A stretch of 64,000 nucleotides of DNA from Sphingosinicella sp. BN140058 (lineage in GTDB: Bacteria > Pseudomonadota > Alphaproteobacteria > Sphingomonadales > Sphingomonadaceae): contig NZ_CP035501.1 of the NCBI RefSeq assembly GCF_004135585.1, positions 248,001-312,000 of the forward strand, in the 5' to 3' direction. Under the pieces are notes generated by a model that was not told where the DNA came from, did not search any database, and was given only the letters and a program-made list of their open reading frames with translations. The translations under genes and the position numbers were made by a program. Below are positions 53,343 to 62,918 of the stretch, in pieces; within the stretch, counting starts at the first letter, position 1; every line of letters starts with the position of its first letter.

Positions 53343-54572
53343 ATGACACGCACAATGCAGCGGGCTCGTGCCTTGGCAGGCACCGTCGCGGCCGCGCTCT
53401 TCGCGCTCGCGGCCAGTGATGCCTACGCACGCCCGATCACGCTCGCCGAGGCCCTCGGCCACGTCGAGGACAACGCCCCTCTGCTGACGGCAGCACAGGC
53501 ATCGGTTCGCGCAGCGCAGGCACGGGCGCGCCAGGCCGGCGTGTCGCCCAATCCCGAGCTCGACGCCGAGGTCGAGAATGCCTTCGGCACCGGGCGCTAC
53601 AGCCGCTTCGGGGGCACGGAGCTCACCGTGGCCATAGCCCAACGCTTCGAACGAGGCGGCAAGCGACATGCGCGGATGGCGCTCGCCCGCGCGGACCTCG
53701 AACTCGCCAGCATAAGCCTTCTTCGAACTAGGGCGGACATCGTACGGGACATCGGCAATGCATTCGCTGACCTGGTCGCGGCCGAGCAGAAGCTCGCTCT
53801 GGCTCAAGAGACGATCGTTCGCTCGGAGGAGCTCGCGCGGACGGCCCGCCTCATGGTCGAGAACGGCCGCGACCCGCCGTTGCGGCAGTTCCGCGCCGAG
53901 AGCGCCCTTGCGGAAGCTCGGGCCGACGCCCAGCGCGCCCGCTCCGAGGAGGAGCAGGCGAGCCGTGCCCTGGCCCGCCTGATCGGCACTCCGGAGGACG
54001 ATCTGGACGCCGTGGGTGGTGAAGGGCCGCCTTTGCCCGATACGGCCACGGCGAGCGGCGTTCCTCTTACCCTGCGTATCGCCGAAGCGGAACGCCGGCT
54101 CGCCGAAGCGCGGATCGCTCTCGAGCGCAGTGCGGGTGTGTCCGACATCACCGCCCGTGCAGGCCTTCGTGGCCTCGCCGAGACCAAGGACGTCGCACTT
54201 GTCGGCGGCATCACGATGCCGCTCGCCATTCGCGACCGTAATCGGGGCGGTGTCGAAGCGGCGCAGGCCGAGCTGCTCGCCGCCGAGGCCAGGATGGCGC
54301 AGGCAAGGCTGGATAGCGAGCGGGAGACCCGGGACGCACGATCGCTCCTCTCGGCCGCGCAAGCGCGCTTGTCGGCATTGGAAGGCGCGGGCCTCACGCA
54401 GGCGCAGGAAGCGATCCGCGTTGCACAAATCGGATATGGCGCGGGCAAGTTCTCGCTCCTGGATGTCTTCGACGCCCAGGCCAGTCTCACTTCCACCCGC
54501 ACCTCGATCATCGAAGCCCGCCGAGACCGTGCCCGCGCCCTGGCGGCGCTCGAGCGCGCACTGGCGCAATAA
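53343..54572 (+). CDS. czcC: CzcC-type outer-membrane channel (TolC family)
   Basis: A 409-residue TolC-family protein with a signal peptide (ending DAYA), two long coiled-coil repeats and the family's NPELDAEVEN segment. ATG 53343 follows AGGATGG. It forms the outer-membrane exit duct for CzcBA. There is a 10-bp gap to czcB. Confidence 0.92.
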   Translation: MTRTMQRARALAGTVAAALFALAASDAYARPITLAEALGHVEDNAPLLTAAQASVRAAQARARQAGVSPNPELDAEVENAFGTGRYSRFGGTELTVAIAQRFERGGKRHARMALARADLELASISLLRTRADIVRDIGNAFADLVAAEQKLALAQETIVRSEELARTARLMVENGRDPPLRQFRAESALAEARADAQRARSEEEQASRALARLIGTPEDDLDAVGGEGPPLPDTATASGVPLTLRIAEAERRLAEARIALERSAGVSDITARAGLRGLAETKDVALVGGITMPLAIRDRNRGGVEAAQAELLAAEARMAQARLDSERETRDARSLLSAAQARLSALEGAGLTQAQEAIRVAQIGYGAGKFSLLDVFDAQASLTSTRTSIIEARRDRARALAALERALAQ

Positions 54573-54582
54573 GGACATGTCC

Positions 54583-55752
54583 ATGGACCGACGGACAATC
54601 ACCTCCATCGCCGGTGTCGGCATCGTCGCGGCCGCGGCCGGACTCGGAGCCGGTTCGTTGATCTGGCGGAACGCACCCGCCAGTCACGAAGGCGAAGGCG
54701 CCGGCGAGCACGCCGAGAGTCAGCATGAGCAAGGCGAGACTGAAGAAGCCCGCGAGGGCTTCGTCGCGCTTCCGCCCGCCACTGCGTCGACCGCCGGCGT
54801 CGAGGTCACGACCGTCGCTCGAGGCGGCGGCGCCGAGCTCCTCATCCCAGGACGGGCCGCCTTCGCGCCGAACGCGCAAGCCGCCGTCGGTGCGCCTCTC
54901 GGAGGCGTCGTGCAGCGCGTGCACGTTGCGCCGGGAACCAACGTCCGCGCCGGAGCGCCGCTCGTGACCATCCGCAGCCCCGAAGGCGCATCGCTAAACG
55001 CATCAGCGGATGCAGCGCGGGCTGAGGTCGAAGCTGCTCAGGCGGCCCACCGCCGGGAAACGCAGCTGTACCGGGCCAAGGTTACCGCGCGCCAGGATCT
55101 CGAGGCCGCGAGAGCGACATCGCTGAAAGCCCAGGCCAGCCTGCGAGCAGCGCAGGCCCAGATCGCCGCCGTCGGCTCACCCGGCGCGACAGGATATGTG
55201 ATCGTGCGATCTCCGATGGCGGGTACCATCACCTCTCTCGGGGCCGCCACCGGGTCCGTGCTGGCCCAGGGGGCGACGGTAGCGCAGGTCGCGGACCAGA
55301 ACCGCGTCGAACTGATCTTCGAGGCACCCGCCGGCGCATCCCGGACGATCCGCATCGGCAGCCCTATCCTCGCCACCATGGCGGGCGGTGAGGAGATCCG
55401 CTCGGTCGTGACGGCGATCTCGCCGAACGCCGCGACAGCGGGAGCCCAGGTCCGGGCTCGCCCGATCGGCTTCGTGCCGCCGGCAGGCACGCCGGTGTCC
55501 GGCCGCGTTCTCACCGGTGCCGCCGACACGATCGTGGTTCCGGCAGACGCGGTGCAGAATGTCGAAGGACGATCGGTCGTCTTCGTCGCCGACGGCAGCG
55601 GCTTCCGCGCCACGCCGGTGGTGGCAGGCCGGTCGGCCGCCGGGCGAACCGAGATCCTGAAGGGGCTGACGGGACGTGAACGGATCGCCGGGCGCGGTGC
55701 GTTCCTCCTCAAGGCGGAGCTCTCCAAATCCGAAGCGGAGCACGAGCACTGA
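54583..55752 (+). CDS. czcB: CzcB-type periplasmic adaptor (membrane fusion protein)
   Basis: A 389-residue RND adaptor. An N-terminal membrane anchor (ITSIAGVGIVAAAAGLGAGS) is followed by a Glu/His-rich stretch (HEGEGAGEHAESQHEQG) that may collect metal. Lipoyl halves (GGVVQRVHVAPGTNVRAGAPL and SPMAGTITSLGAATGSVL), an alpha hairpin and a beta-barrel region follow. The start ATG 54583 has AAGGA seven bases upstream; ATG 54577 is too close to it. It links CzcA to CzcC. Confidence 0.92.
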   Translation: MDRRTITSIAGVGIVAAAAGLGAGSLIWRNAPASHEGEGAGEHAESQHEQGETEEAREGFVALPPATASTAGVEVTTVARGGGAELLIPGRAAFAPNAQAAVGAPLGGVVQRVHVAPGTNVRAGAPLVTIRSPEGASLNASADAARAEVEAAQAAHRRETQLYRAKVTARQDLEAARATSLKAQASLRAAQAQIAAVGSPGATGYVIVRSPMAGTITSLGAATGSVLAQGATVAQVADQNRVELIFEAPAGASRTIRIGSPILATMAGGEEIRSVVTAISPNAATAGAQVRARPIGFVPPAGTPVSGRVLTGAADTIVVPADAVQNVEGRSVVFVADGSGFRATPVVAGRSAAGRTEILKGLTGRERIAGRGAFLLKAELSKSEAEHEH

Positions 55753-55753
55753 G

Positions 55754-58700
55754 ATGCTGAGCCGCCTCATCGACCTTTCGGTCCGTTACCGCTTCGCGGT
55801 TGCGGCTCTCGCTTTGGTGCTGCTGATCTACGGGGGCCGCGAGCTGCTGCGGCTGCCCATCGACGCGGTGCCGGACATCACCAACAAGCAGGTGGTCGTC
55901 ACCACCGTCGCACCTGCCCTCGGCCCCGAAGAGGTGGAGAGCCAGGTGACCTTTCCGCTGGAGACGGCGCTCGCCGGCCTGCCGGGCCTTGAGGGCACGC
56001 GATCGCTCTCTCGCCATGGCCTCTCGCAGATCACCGCGGTGTTCGACGACGACACGGACATCTACTTCGCGCGCAGCCTGGTCAACGAACGGCTGAGATC
56101 CGCCCAGGCCAGCCTGCCTCAGGGCGTGGACTTCTCGATGGGGCCGCTCGCCACCGGTCTCGGCGAGGTGTTCATCTGGACGATCGAGTTTCGCGGACCG
56201 GCGGCTCGCGGCGTCTACGTCACGCCCGAAGGCGAGCGCCTGACCAGCGAGACCGAGCGCGCGACCTATTTGCGAACGGTGCAGGACTGGATCGTCGCAC
56301 CGCAGCTGAAGAACGTACCCGGAGTCGCCGCCATCGACGTGCAGGGCGGGTATGTGAAGGAATATGCGGTTCGTCCCGATCCGACGCGTCTCGCCTCGTA
56401 CGGCATCGGCCTGCGCCAGCTCGTCGATGCGCTGGAACATGCGAACCAGGTCGCCGGCGCCGGCTATATCACGCGTGCCGGAGAGGCTTTCATCGTCCGC
56501 GCGGACGCGCGCATTCGCAGCATCGAGGAACTCGCGCAGACGCCGGTCGGCCGCCGTGCCGGTCTCGTCATTCGCGTCGCCGATCTCGCAACCGTCGGCC
56601 AGGGACAGGCGCCGCGGCTCGGTGCCGCCAGCGAAAATGGCCGGGAGGTCGTCATCGGCACTGCGATGATGCTGGCCGGAGAAAATAGCCGCCGCGTCGC
56701 GAGCCGCGTCGGCGACAAGCTCCAGGAGATCAACCGCAGCCTGCCTGCGGGGATCGTCGCGAACCCCGTGCTCGACCGCACCAAACTCGTCGATGCCACC
56801 ATCCGCACCGTCGAACACAATCTTGCCTATGGCGCGCTGCTCGTCATCGCCGTGCTCTTCTTCATGCTCGGCAACGTGCGGGCGGCGATCATCACTGCGG
56901 CCGTCATTCCCCTCTCCTTCCTGTTCGCCGCCATTGCGATGCGGAGGTTCGGCATCAGCGGCAATCTGATGAGCCTCGGCGCTCTCGATTTCGGGCTCAT
57001 CGTCGATGGCGCGGTGGTGGTGATCGAAAACACGCTGCGGCGCCTCGGCCTCCGCCGGCAGGAGATCGGTAGAGAGCTGACCATAGGCGAGCGCGTCGAG
57101 GCGGCGGCCGGAGCGGCGCGGGAGATGGCCCGGCCGGCGGCTTACGGACAGGCGATCATCCTGCTCGTCTTTGCCCCGCTGCTCGCTTTTCGGGGCGTCG
57201 AGGGAAAGATGTTCGCGCCGATGGCGAGCACCGTGATGTTCGCTCTGGCCGGAGCCTTCATCCTGTCGCTGACCTTCGTACCCGCGATGGCGGCCTTGCT
57301 GCTTCGGGCACCGGCCGGCAGCCACGCGGAGACGAGGCTTGCGGCTGCTGCGAACCGGCGGTTCGAGCCATGGCTTCGCAAAGCGGTTGCGGCGCCGGGG
57401 GCGGTCGCCGCCGGTGCGGCCCTGGCCCTGCTCGTCGGCGCGATTGCATTCATGAGCCTCGGGCGAGAATTCATCCCGCAACTCGACGAACATGACATGC
57501 TCGTTCAGGCCATTCGCGTGCCGTCGACCTCGCTCGAACAGGCGCAGCAGATGCAGTTCAGGGTGGAGAAAGCGCTGGCAGCCTTCCCCGAAGTCTCCCT
57601 GGTATTCAGCAGGACCGGCACCGCCGAACTCGCTTCCGATCCGATGCCGCCGAACGTCACCGACACGTTCGTCATGCTCAAGCCGAGGAAGGAATGGCCG
57701 GACCGCCGACTTCCCAAAGCGGAGCTGGTCGCCCGGATGGACAAGGCGCTCGGAAGGCTGCTCGGCAACAATTACGAATTCACCCAGCCGATCCAGATGC
57801 GGTTCAACGAGCTGATCGCCGGAGTCCGCAGCGACGTCGCCGTGAAGGTCTATGGCGACGACTTCGGCGCGCTCACGGCTCAGGCGAACCGCATCGCCGA
57901 GGTTCTGGCCGGCATCGACGGCGCTGCCGACGTGCGGGTCGAACAGGTCAGCGGCCAGCCGACGATCACCGCCAGCGTTGACCGGACCGCCGCGGCGGCG
58001 CTCGGCGTTCACGCCAGCGACGCCGCCGAGGCGCTGTCGATCGCAATGGGCGGACGGGAAGCAGGACAGGTGCAGGAAGGCGATCGTCGGTTCGACGTGG
58101 TCGTTCGCCTCGACGAGGCGACACGCGGAGATCCGGCGGTCATGAACCAGTTGCCGGTGATGCCCGAGGGCGCAGAAATGGGGTTCACCGCGCCCGTGCC
58201 GCTCGGGTCGGTGGCCCGCTTCGACACCGCCGAAGGCCCCAATCAGATCAGCCGCGAGAATGGCAAAAGGCGCGTAACCGTGCAGGTGAACGTGCGCGGC
58301 CGCGATCTCGGCTCCTTCGTGGAAGAGGCTCAGCGCCGCGTCGCCAAACAGGTGAAGGTGGAGCCGGGCTATTGGCTCGAATGGGGCGGCACGTTCGAAA
58401 ATCTGGCGCGTGCCAGCGAACGGCTGATGATCATCATCCCACTGGTCGCGATGCTGATCGGAATCCTGCTGTTTCTGGCGCTCGGTTCGGCCGCCGAGGC
58501 GCTGCTCGTCTTTGCCTGCGTACCCCTGGCCCTGGTCGGCGGCACGCTGGCGCTGCTCATGCGAGGAATGCCGTTCTCGATCTCGGCCGCAGTCGGCTTC
58601 ATCGCGGTTTCCGGCGTGGCTACGCTGAACGGGCTCGTCCTGATGCAGGCGCTGAAGGCGCGTCTCGAAGGCGCAGGGGATCGCCGGGAGGCGATCGTCG

Positions 58701-58942
58701 AAGCGACGATCGGACGGCTCAGGGCGGTTCTCACCACCGCTCTCGTCGCCATTCTCGGCTTCGCGCCGATGGCGGTGGCGAGCGGCGCAGGCGCCGAGGT
58801 TCAGAAGCCCCTTGCCACCGTGGTGATCGGAGGCTTGCTGTCCGCGACCCTGCTGACCTTGTTCGTACTCCCCTCGATCAGCCAGTGGGTGCTTCGCGCG
58901 CGGTCCCGGTCGTCGATGGCCGTGTTCAGTCCCGCGCGATAG
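55754..58942 (+). CDS. czcA: CzcA-type heavy-metal RND efflux pump
   Basis: A 1062-residue RND transporter, 1 bp after the czcB stop. Twelve membrane helices are in the usual 1+5 and 1+5 plan. Helix 4 reads DFGLIVDGAVVVIEN, the Asp/Asp/Glu proton-relay set of divalent-cation (Zn, Co, Cd) HME-RND pumps, distinct from the monovalent CusA type. It takes metal from the periplasm and cytoplasm and passes it out through CzcC. With a ZnuD-like receptor and a Zur-like regulator downstream, zinc is the likely main substrate. Confidence 0.94.
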   Translation: MLSRLIDLSVRYRFAVAALALVLLIYGGRELLRLPIDAVPDITNKQVVVTTVAPALGPEEVESQVTFPLETALAGLPGLEGTRSLSRHGLSQITAVFDDDTDIYFARSLVNERLRSAQASLPQGVDFSMGPLATGLGEVFIWTIEFRGPAARGVYVTPEGERLTSETERATYLRTVQDWIVAPQLKNVPGVAAIDVQGGYVKEYAVRPDPTRLASYGIGLRQLVDALEHANQVAGAGYITRAGEAFIVRADARIRSIEELAQTPVGRRAGLVIRVADLATVGQGQAPRLGAASENGREVVIGTAMMLAGENSRRVASRVGDKLQEINRSLPAGIVANPVLDRTKLVDATIRTVEHNLAYGALLVIAVLFFMLGNVRAAIITAAVIPLSFLFAAIAMRRFGISGNLMSLGALDFGLIVDGAVVVIENTLRRLGLRRQEIGRELTIGERVEAAAGAAREMARPAAYGQAIILLVFAPLLAFRGVEGKMFAPMASTVMFALAGAFILSLTFVPAMAALLLRAPAGSHAETRLAAAANRRFEPWLRKAVAAPGAVAAGAALALLVGAIAFMSLGREFIPQLDEHDMLVQAIRVPSTSLEQAQQMQFRVEKALAAFPEVSLVFSRTGTAELASDPMPPNVTDTFVMLKPRKEWPDRRLPKAELVARMDKALGRLLGNNYEFTQPIQMRFNELIAGVRSDVAVKVYGDDFGALTAQANRIAEVLAGIDGAADVRVEQVSGQPTITASVDRTAAAALGVHASDAAEALSIAMGGREAGQVQEGDRRFDVVVRLDEATRGDPAVMNQLPVMPEGAEMGFTAPVPLGSVARFDTAEGPNQISRENGKRRVTVQVNVRGRDLGSFVEEAQRRVAKQVKVEPGYWLEWGGTFENLARASERLMIIIPLVAMLIGILLFLALGSAAEALLVFACVPLALVGGTLALLMRGMPFSISAAVGFIAVSGVATLNGLVLMQALKARLEGAGDRREAIVEATIGRLRAVLTTALVAILGFAPMAVASGAGAEVQKPLATVVIGGLLSATLLTLFVLPSISQWVLRARSRSSMAVFSPAR

Positions 58943-59003
58943 GATAGCACGGTCATGCAGAGTGGCCTGGCGGCGCGAAGGAGCCTTGCATCTGCGCGCA
59001 ATC

Positions 59004-59019
59004 CGATGATACATCATCG
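59004..59019. promoter_or_regulatory. 16-bp palindrome CGATGAT-AC-ATCATCG, candidate Fur/Zur-type operator
   Basis: Perfect 7-bp arms around AC, just before ATG 59024 and after czcA. It could be bound by the Fur/Zur-family regulator encoded at 61698. It is not an exact match to a published Zur box that I can recall, so the link is positional. Confidence 0.4.
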
Positions 59020-59023
59020 CACG

Positions 59024-59377
59024 ATGTCGCGGTTGCTGACCCTCCTGACCCTGCTTGCGCTGATCTTCGCGAATAGTGCGGCGGTGGCAAGCGTGCTGTG
59101 CCAGCATGGCGACGCGCAGGCGCACGCCGCGGCTCTGCAGAGCGACGATGCGGCGGCGGCATCCGAAGCGCGGAGCGAAGACAGGGCGGAGCGCACGATC
59201 TCCGACCTGGCCTCGCTCGCCGATGCGGCGGCGGCGTCGCTCGCCGGCTATGCGCTGCCGCCGGAACCGATTTCGGTGCCGTTGCGCCTCCGCGCCCTGG
59301 AACACGACCAGCCCGGCGACGCGGCGCCGCTGTCGGGGCGGTCGATCTCGCCGATGCTGGAGCCGCCGCTGGTCTGA
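59024..59377 (+). CDS. small exported protein upstream of the zinc receptor
   Basis: A 117-residue protein with a signal peptide (LLTLLTLLALIFANSAAVAS). A CQHGDAQAHAA segment follows cleavage, then a helical, Ala/Asp-rich body. The starts 59006 and 58955 are also in frame; 59024 is chosen because the signal peptide begins there and the palindrome at 59004-59019 would then be upstream. No family was recognised. It may be a periplasmic metal-binding helper. The ZnuD-like receptor starts 161 bp further on. Confidence 0.5.
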   Translation: MSRLLTLLTLLALIFANSAAVASVLCQHGDAQAHAAALQSDDAAAASEARSEDRAERTISDLASLADAAAASLAGYALPPEPISVPLRLRALEHDQPGDAAPLSGRSISPMLEPPLV

Positions 59378-59538
59378 TCGAGGGCGCCGAGACGGCGCCC
59401 TGACGGCCTGATTGCCATGCATGGTGCGCGCCGGCTCGCCCGCGCGGCTTTGCTCCAGGCCTTGCCTCCCAGCTTTCTCCTCAGGCGCGCACCGCGCCGA
59501 CGCTGCCGTTCGGCAGCCAGCATTTTCGGAACCACCTC

Positions 59539-61680
59539 ATGTTTCGCTTTACCCTGCTCGCGGGCACCGCCGCCGCGCTTGTTCCGCATATCGCCCTTGC
59601 CCAGACCGATGTTCCGCCGCCGGTGTCCGACACCGCCGTTGCGCATCATGAAGATTCGCCCGAAATCATCGTGACCGGCAATTATGTGCGGGAGCTCAGC
59701 CTGCTCTCCGGGGCTTCCGTGCTCACCGGTACGGAATTGCTGCGCGAGCTTCGTCCGCAACTTGGCGACACGCTGGCGCGCCAGGCCGGCGTATCCTCCA
59801 CTGCGTTCAGCCCCGGTGCGTCGCGGCCGGTTTTGCGCGGCTTTCAGGGGGAACGGATCCGCATCCTCACCGACGGTATCGGTTCGATCGACGTTTCCAA
59901 CACCTCCGCCGACCACGCGGTCACCATCGATCCCCTCACCGCGGAGCGGATCGAAGTGCTGCACGGACCCGCGGTGCTGCTGTTCGGCAGTCAGGCGATC
60001 GGGGGCGCGGTGAACGTGCTCGATCGTCGCATCCCGCGCGTCATTCCAGAGAGCGGCGCGCACGTCGACCTGATCGGGATATTTGGCTCCGCCGCCGACG
60101 AACGCAGTGTTGGCGGCGCCGCCGACGTCGCTGTCGGCGAGGGCATCGTGCTCCACGTCGACGGTAGCTGGCGTAAGACGGATGACCTTCGCACCGGCGG
60201 CTACGTCCTCTCACCGGCGCTTCGCGCGGAGCAGCTCGAGATCGCTGCGGAGGAGACCGAGGAAGGTCATCTCGACGAGGCCGCGGAGGCGACCGCGAAC
60301 GCGAACCGGCGCGGACGAATTCCGAACAGCGGTACCGAGCAGAAGACGCTCGGTGGCGGCTTCTCGCTCATCCGCGACGGCGGCAGCCTGGGGGTTTCGG
60401 TGAGCTGGTTCGACAGCGACTATGGCGTACCCACCGCCCCCGGTGCCGGCCATCATCACGAGCATGAAGGCGAGGAAACCGGGGAAGAAGAAGGTGTTCA
60501 CGAGCATGGCGAGGAAGCGGTCACCATCGGCCTGAAGCAGCTTCGCGCAGACCTGCGTGCCCAGATCAACGTCGGCGGGGACTTACTCGATCAAATCCGC
60601 GTCCGGCTCGGCGCCGCCGACTACAAGCACACCGAGTTCGAGGGCGACGAGGTCGGCACCATCTTCCGGACCCAAGCCATGGAAGGCCGGTTCGAGCTCG
60701 TCCAGACCGATCGCGGGGGCTGGCGCGGCGCCAGCGGGGCGCAATTCTTCCTGCGTGATTTCGAGGCGATCGGCGCCGAGGCATTCGTCCCACCGAACGA
60801 GACGAGTCAGATTGGCCTGTTCACGCTTCAGGAAGTCTCGATCGGCAAGATCGAGCTCGAGGCGGCCGGCCGCTACGAACACAGCAAGGTGCGCTCGATC
60901 GCCGCCGGCGTGGACCGCAGCTTCGACGCCGTGTCGGCGGCAGTGGGCGCGGCGTACGCGCCCGACGACCGTTTCCGAATCGGCGTCAATCTCTCGCGGG
61001 CGGAGCGCGCGCCGGCGGCGGAAGAGCTGTTGTCCAACGGTCCGCACGTCGCGACCCAGGCCTATGAAATCGGCGATCCCACGCTTGCGACGGAGAAGAG
61101 CTGGGTTTTCAAAGCCTATGCCCGCGCGCAGGCCGGCCCGGTACGGCTGCGTGCGAGCGCATTCGCCAACTGGTTCGACGACTATATCTTTCAGGCAGCG
61201 ACCGGAGAGGAGCAGGACGCGCTTCCCGTCTTCCAATATTATCAGCGGGACGCGCGCTATTATGGGTTCGAGGTCGAAGCATCGTCGGACCTGTTCACGG
61301 CAGGCGGCGTCACCATCCGCGCCGACGGCGTAGCCGACTATGTTCGTGCCACCATCGATTCCGGCGGGCCGGTACCCCGCATTCCTCCGCTTCGTCTGCT
61401 GGGCGGGCTAGAGGCTACGGCCGCGAAACTGACCGCGCGTGCCGAGATCGAGTGGGTGGACGATCAGGACCGGGTGGCGGAATTCGAGGCTCCGACCGAA
61501 GGCTTCACGACGGTGAACGCGTCGGTTGCCTGGAAGCCGTGGCAAAGCCGCGAAACCACCCTGATCCTGTCGGCAAACAACATCTTCGACGTGGCGGCGC
61601 GGCGTCATGCTTCCTTCACCAAGGATTTCGTGCCTCTCGCCGGACGGGACATTCGCGTCAGTGCCCGAGTAAGTTTCTGA
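59539..61680 (+). CDS. ZnuD-like TonB-dependent zinc receptor
   Basis: A 713-residue TonB-dependent receptor. A signal peptide (ending ALAQ), plug with EIIVTGNYVRELSLLSG and GVSSTAFSPGASRPVLRGFQG, and a barrel ending in a terminal Phe (ARVSF) are visible. An extracellular loop around residues 309-330 reads GHHHEHEGEETGEEEG then HEHGEE, the His/Glu-rich loop typical of zinc receptors such as ZnuD. It lies directly before a Fur/Zur-family regulator. It likely imports zinc, opposite in direction to the CzcCBA pump upstream. Confidence 0.92.
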   Translation: MFRFTLLAGTAAALVPHIALAQTDVPPPVSDTAVAHHEDSPEIIVTGNYVRELSLLSGASVLTGTELLRELRPQLGDTLARQAGVSSTAFSPGASRPVLRGFQGERIRILTDGIGSIDVSNTSADHAVTIDPLTAERIEVLHGPAVLLFGSQAIGGAVNVLDRRIPRVIPESGAHVDLIGIFGSAADERSVGGAADVAVGEGIVLHVDGSWRKTDDLRTGGYVLSPALRAEQLEIAAEETEEGHLDEAAEATANANRRGRIPNSGTEQKTLGGGFSLIRDGGSLGVSVSWFDSDYGVPTAPGAGHHHEHEGEETGEEEGVHEHGEEAVTIGLKQLRADLRAQINVGGDLLDQIRVRLGAADYKHTEFEGDEVGTIFRTQAMEGRFELVQTDRGGWRGASGAQFFLRDFEAIGAEAFVPPNETSQIGLFTLQEVSIGKIELEAAGRYEHSKVRSIAAGVDRSFDAVSAAVGAAYAPDDRFRIGVNLSRAERAPAAEELLSNGPHVATQAYEIGDPTLATEKSWVFKAYARAQAGPVRLRASAFANWFDDYIFQAATGEEQDALPVFQYYQRDARYYGFEVEASSDLFTAGGVTIRADGVADYVRATIDSGGPVPRIPPLRLLGGLEATAAKLTARAEIEWVDDQDRVAEFEAPTEGFTTVNASVAWKPWQSRETTLILSANNIFDVAARRHASFTKDFVPLAGRDIRVSARVSF

Positions 61681-61697
61681 ACTCCGGGAGATGCGCG

Positions 61698-62162
61698 ATG
61701 CTGACACTCGCTCGTCCCACGCAGCGCCTGCGGTTCGAAGACTATGTCGCACATGCCGCCACCGGCGGCCTCCGCCTGACCGAACGCCGCCGCGACGTGC
61801 TTCGGCTGATCTGGAACGCGGCGCGCCCGATCGGCGCCTACGAGATCGCGGAACAGCTGGGTCGAAACGGCGCTTCGGCGCACCCGGCGATCGTCTATCG
61901 CTGCCTGCACCGCCTCGCGGAAGCCGGATTGATCATCCCGATCCTGAGCTGGAAAAGGCACGTTATCGCGCCCGTTCCGGCGGTCGGGCGTTGGGGAGTC
62001 CTGCTGTGCTCCACCTGCCGCGCGTGCACGCCGGTCGATCTTGGCCGTGAGCACCAGCTGCTGATCCAGCGGCTGCGCACGGCCGGCTGGACTCCGCGGA
62101 TCTGGTCGGCCGAAGCGGAAGGTTTGTGCTGCGCCTGCCGCGAGGACGCGCCGTGCGCATGA
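61698..62162 (+). CDS. Fur family regulator, probably Zur
   Basis: A 154-residue Fur-type repressor. The HTH region PIGAYEIAEQLGR and AIVYRCLHRLAEAGLI is clear. Two structural-zinc pairs, CSTCRAC and CCACRED, follow. The start is ATG 61698 with GGGAG seven bases upstream; the nearer ATG 61691 is out of frame. It follows the zinc receptor by 17 bp, so it is probably a Zur that represses uptake when zinc is replete. The next gene overlaps by 4 bp. Confidence 0.85.
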   Translation: MLTLARPTQRLRFEDYVAHAATGGLRLTERRRDVLRLIWNAARPIGAYEIAEQLGRNGASAHPAIVYRCLHRLAEAGLIIPILSWKRHVIAPVPAVGRWGVLLCSTCRACTPVDLGREHQLLIQRLRTAGWTPRIWSAEAEGLCCACREDAPCA

Positions 62163-62452
62163 ACGGGGCGGTCCTCTTCGCCATCCTGGCTGCCGCAGTC
62201 CCGGAAGGCTCCGCAGTCGCGCGGGAGCCGGATCACAATCGTCTGTTCCGCGACGTCCGCCGCGGCGCGCTGGTGCCCCTCTCGGATATCGAGAAGGCCC
62301 TGCTGCCACAGATGCGGAACTGCCAGTATCTCGGCCCGGAATATGATCCGAGCGGCGGCATCTATCGCCTCAAGTTTCTGTGCGCTGGCCAAGTCCTGTG
62401 GATCGACGTCGATGCGCGGACCGGCCGCGTCGTTCGCCGAACTTCGCCCTGA
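62159..62452 (+). CDS. small exported protein, PepSY-like end
   Basis: A 97-residue protein with a signal peptide (ending GSAVA). The mature part ends VLWIDVDARTGRVVRR, like a PepSY strand pair. ATGA overlap with the Zur-like gene shows that it is in the same operon. The function is unknown. Confidence 0.6.
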   Translation: MNGAVLFAILAAAVPEGSAVAREPDHNRLFRDVRRGALVPLSDIEKALLPQMRNCQYLGPEYDPSGGIYRLKFLCAGQVLWIDVDARTGRVVRRTSP

Positions 62453-62519
62453 CGGCAACGTAGCAGCCTGACGGCGACCCCGCAGCCTGATGGCAAGGCC
62501 ATTTCCAGAAGGTTCTCCC

Positions 62520-62918
62520 ATGTCCCCCGAAACCTGCCGCCCGGCCCGAACCGGGCGCTCCTCGATCTGGCTCGATGCGGCCGGCGCCGCGGCGTCGATC
62601 GCCTGCCTTGCCCATTGTCTTCTGCTGCCGGTGGCGATCGCTCTTTTGCCTGCACTCTCGGCGATCCTCACCATTCCCGAAGAGACGCATCTCGTTGCCT
62701 TCGGACTGGCCGTTCCGATCAGCGGCTGGGCGATCACCCGTGGCTATCGTCTGCACGGCATCCTCCATCCCGTGACGCTGGGCGTCGCCGGGCTCGTTGC
62801 GCTCGGCCTCGGCGCGCTTGCCGGATTGCCGTGGCTCGCCGAGACGGGATGCACCGTTGCGGGCAGCCTGCTGCTCGCGATCGCCCACCTGCTCAACTGG
62901 CGGCTCCGGAGCGCATGA
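62520..62918 (+). CDS. MerC domain-containing membrane protein
   Basis: A 132-residue protein with four hydrophobic helices and the Cys pair CLAHCLLLPV in the first, characteristic of MerC-type proteins that carry mercuric or other soft metal ions across the inner membrane. In this setting the cargo may not be mercury, since no mer genes are near. ATG 62520; the stop overlaps the next start by 4 bp. Confidence 0.85.
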   Translation: MSPETCRPARTGRSSIWLDAAGAAASIACLAHCLLLPVAIALLPALSAILTIPEETHLVAFGLAVPISGWAITRGYRLHGILHPVTLGVAGLVALGLGALAGLPWLAETGCTVAGSLLLAIAHLLNWRLRSA

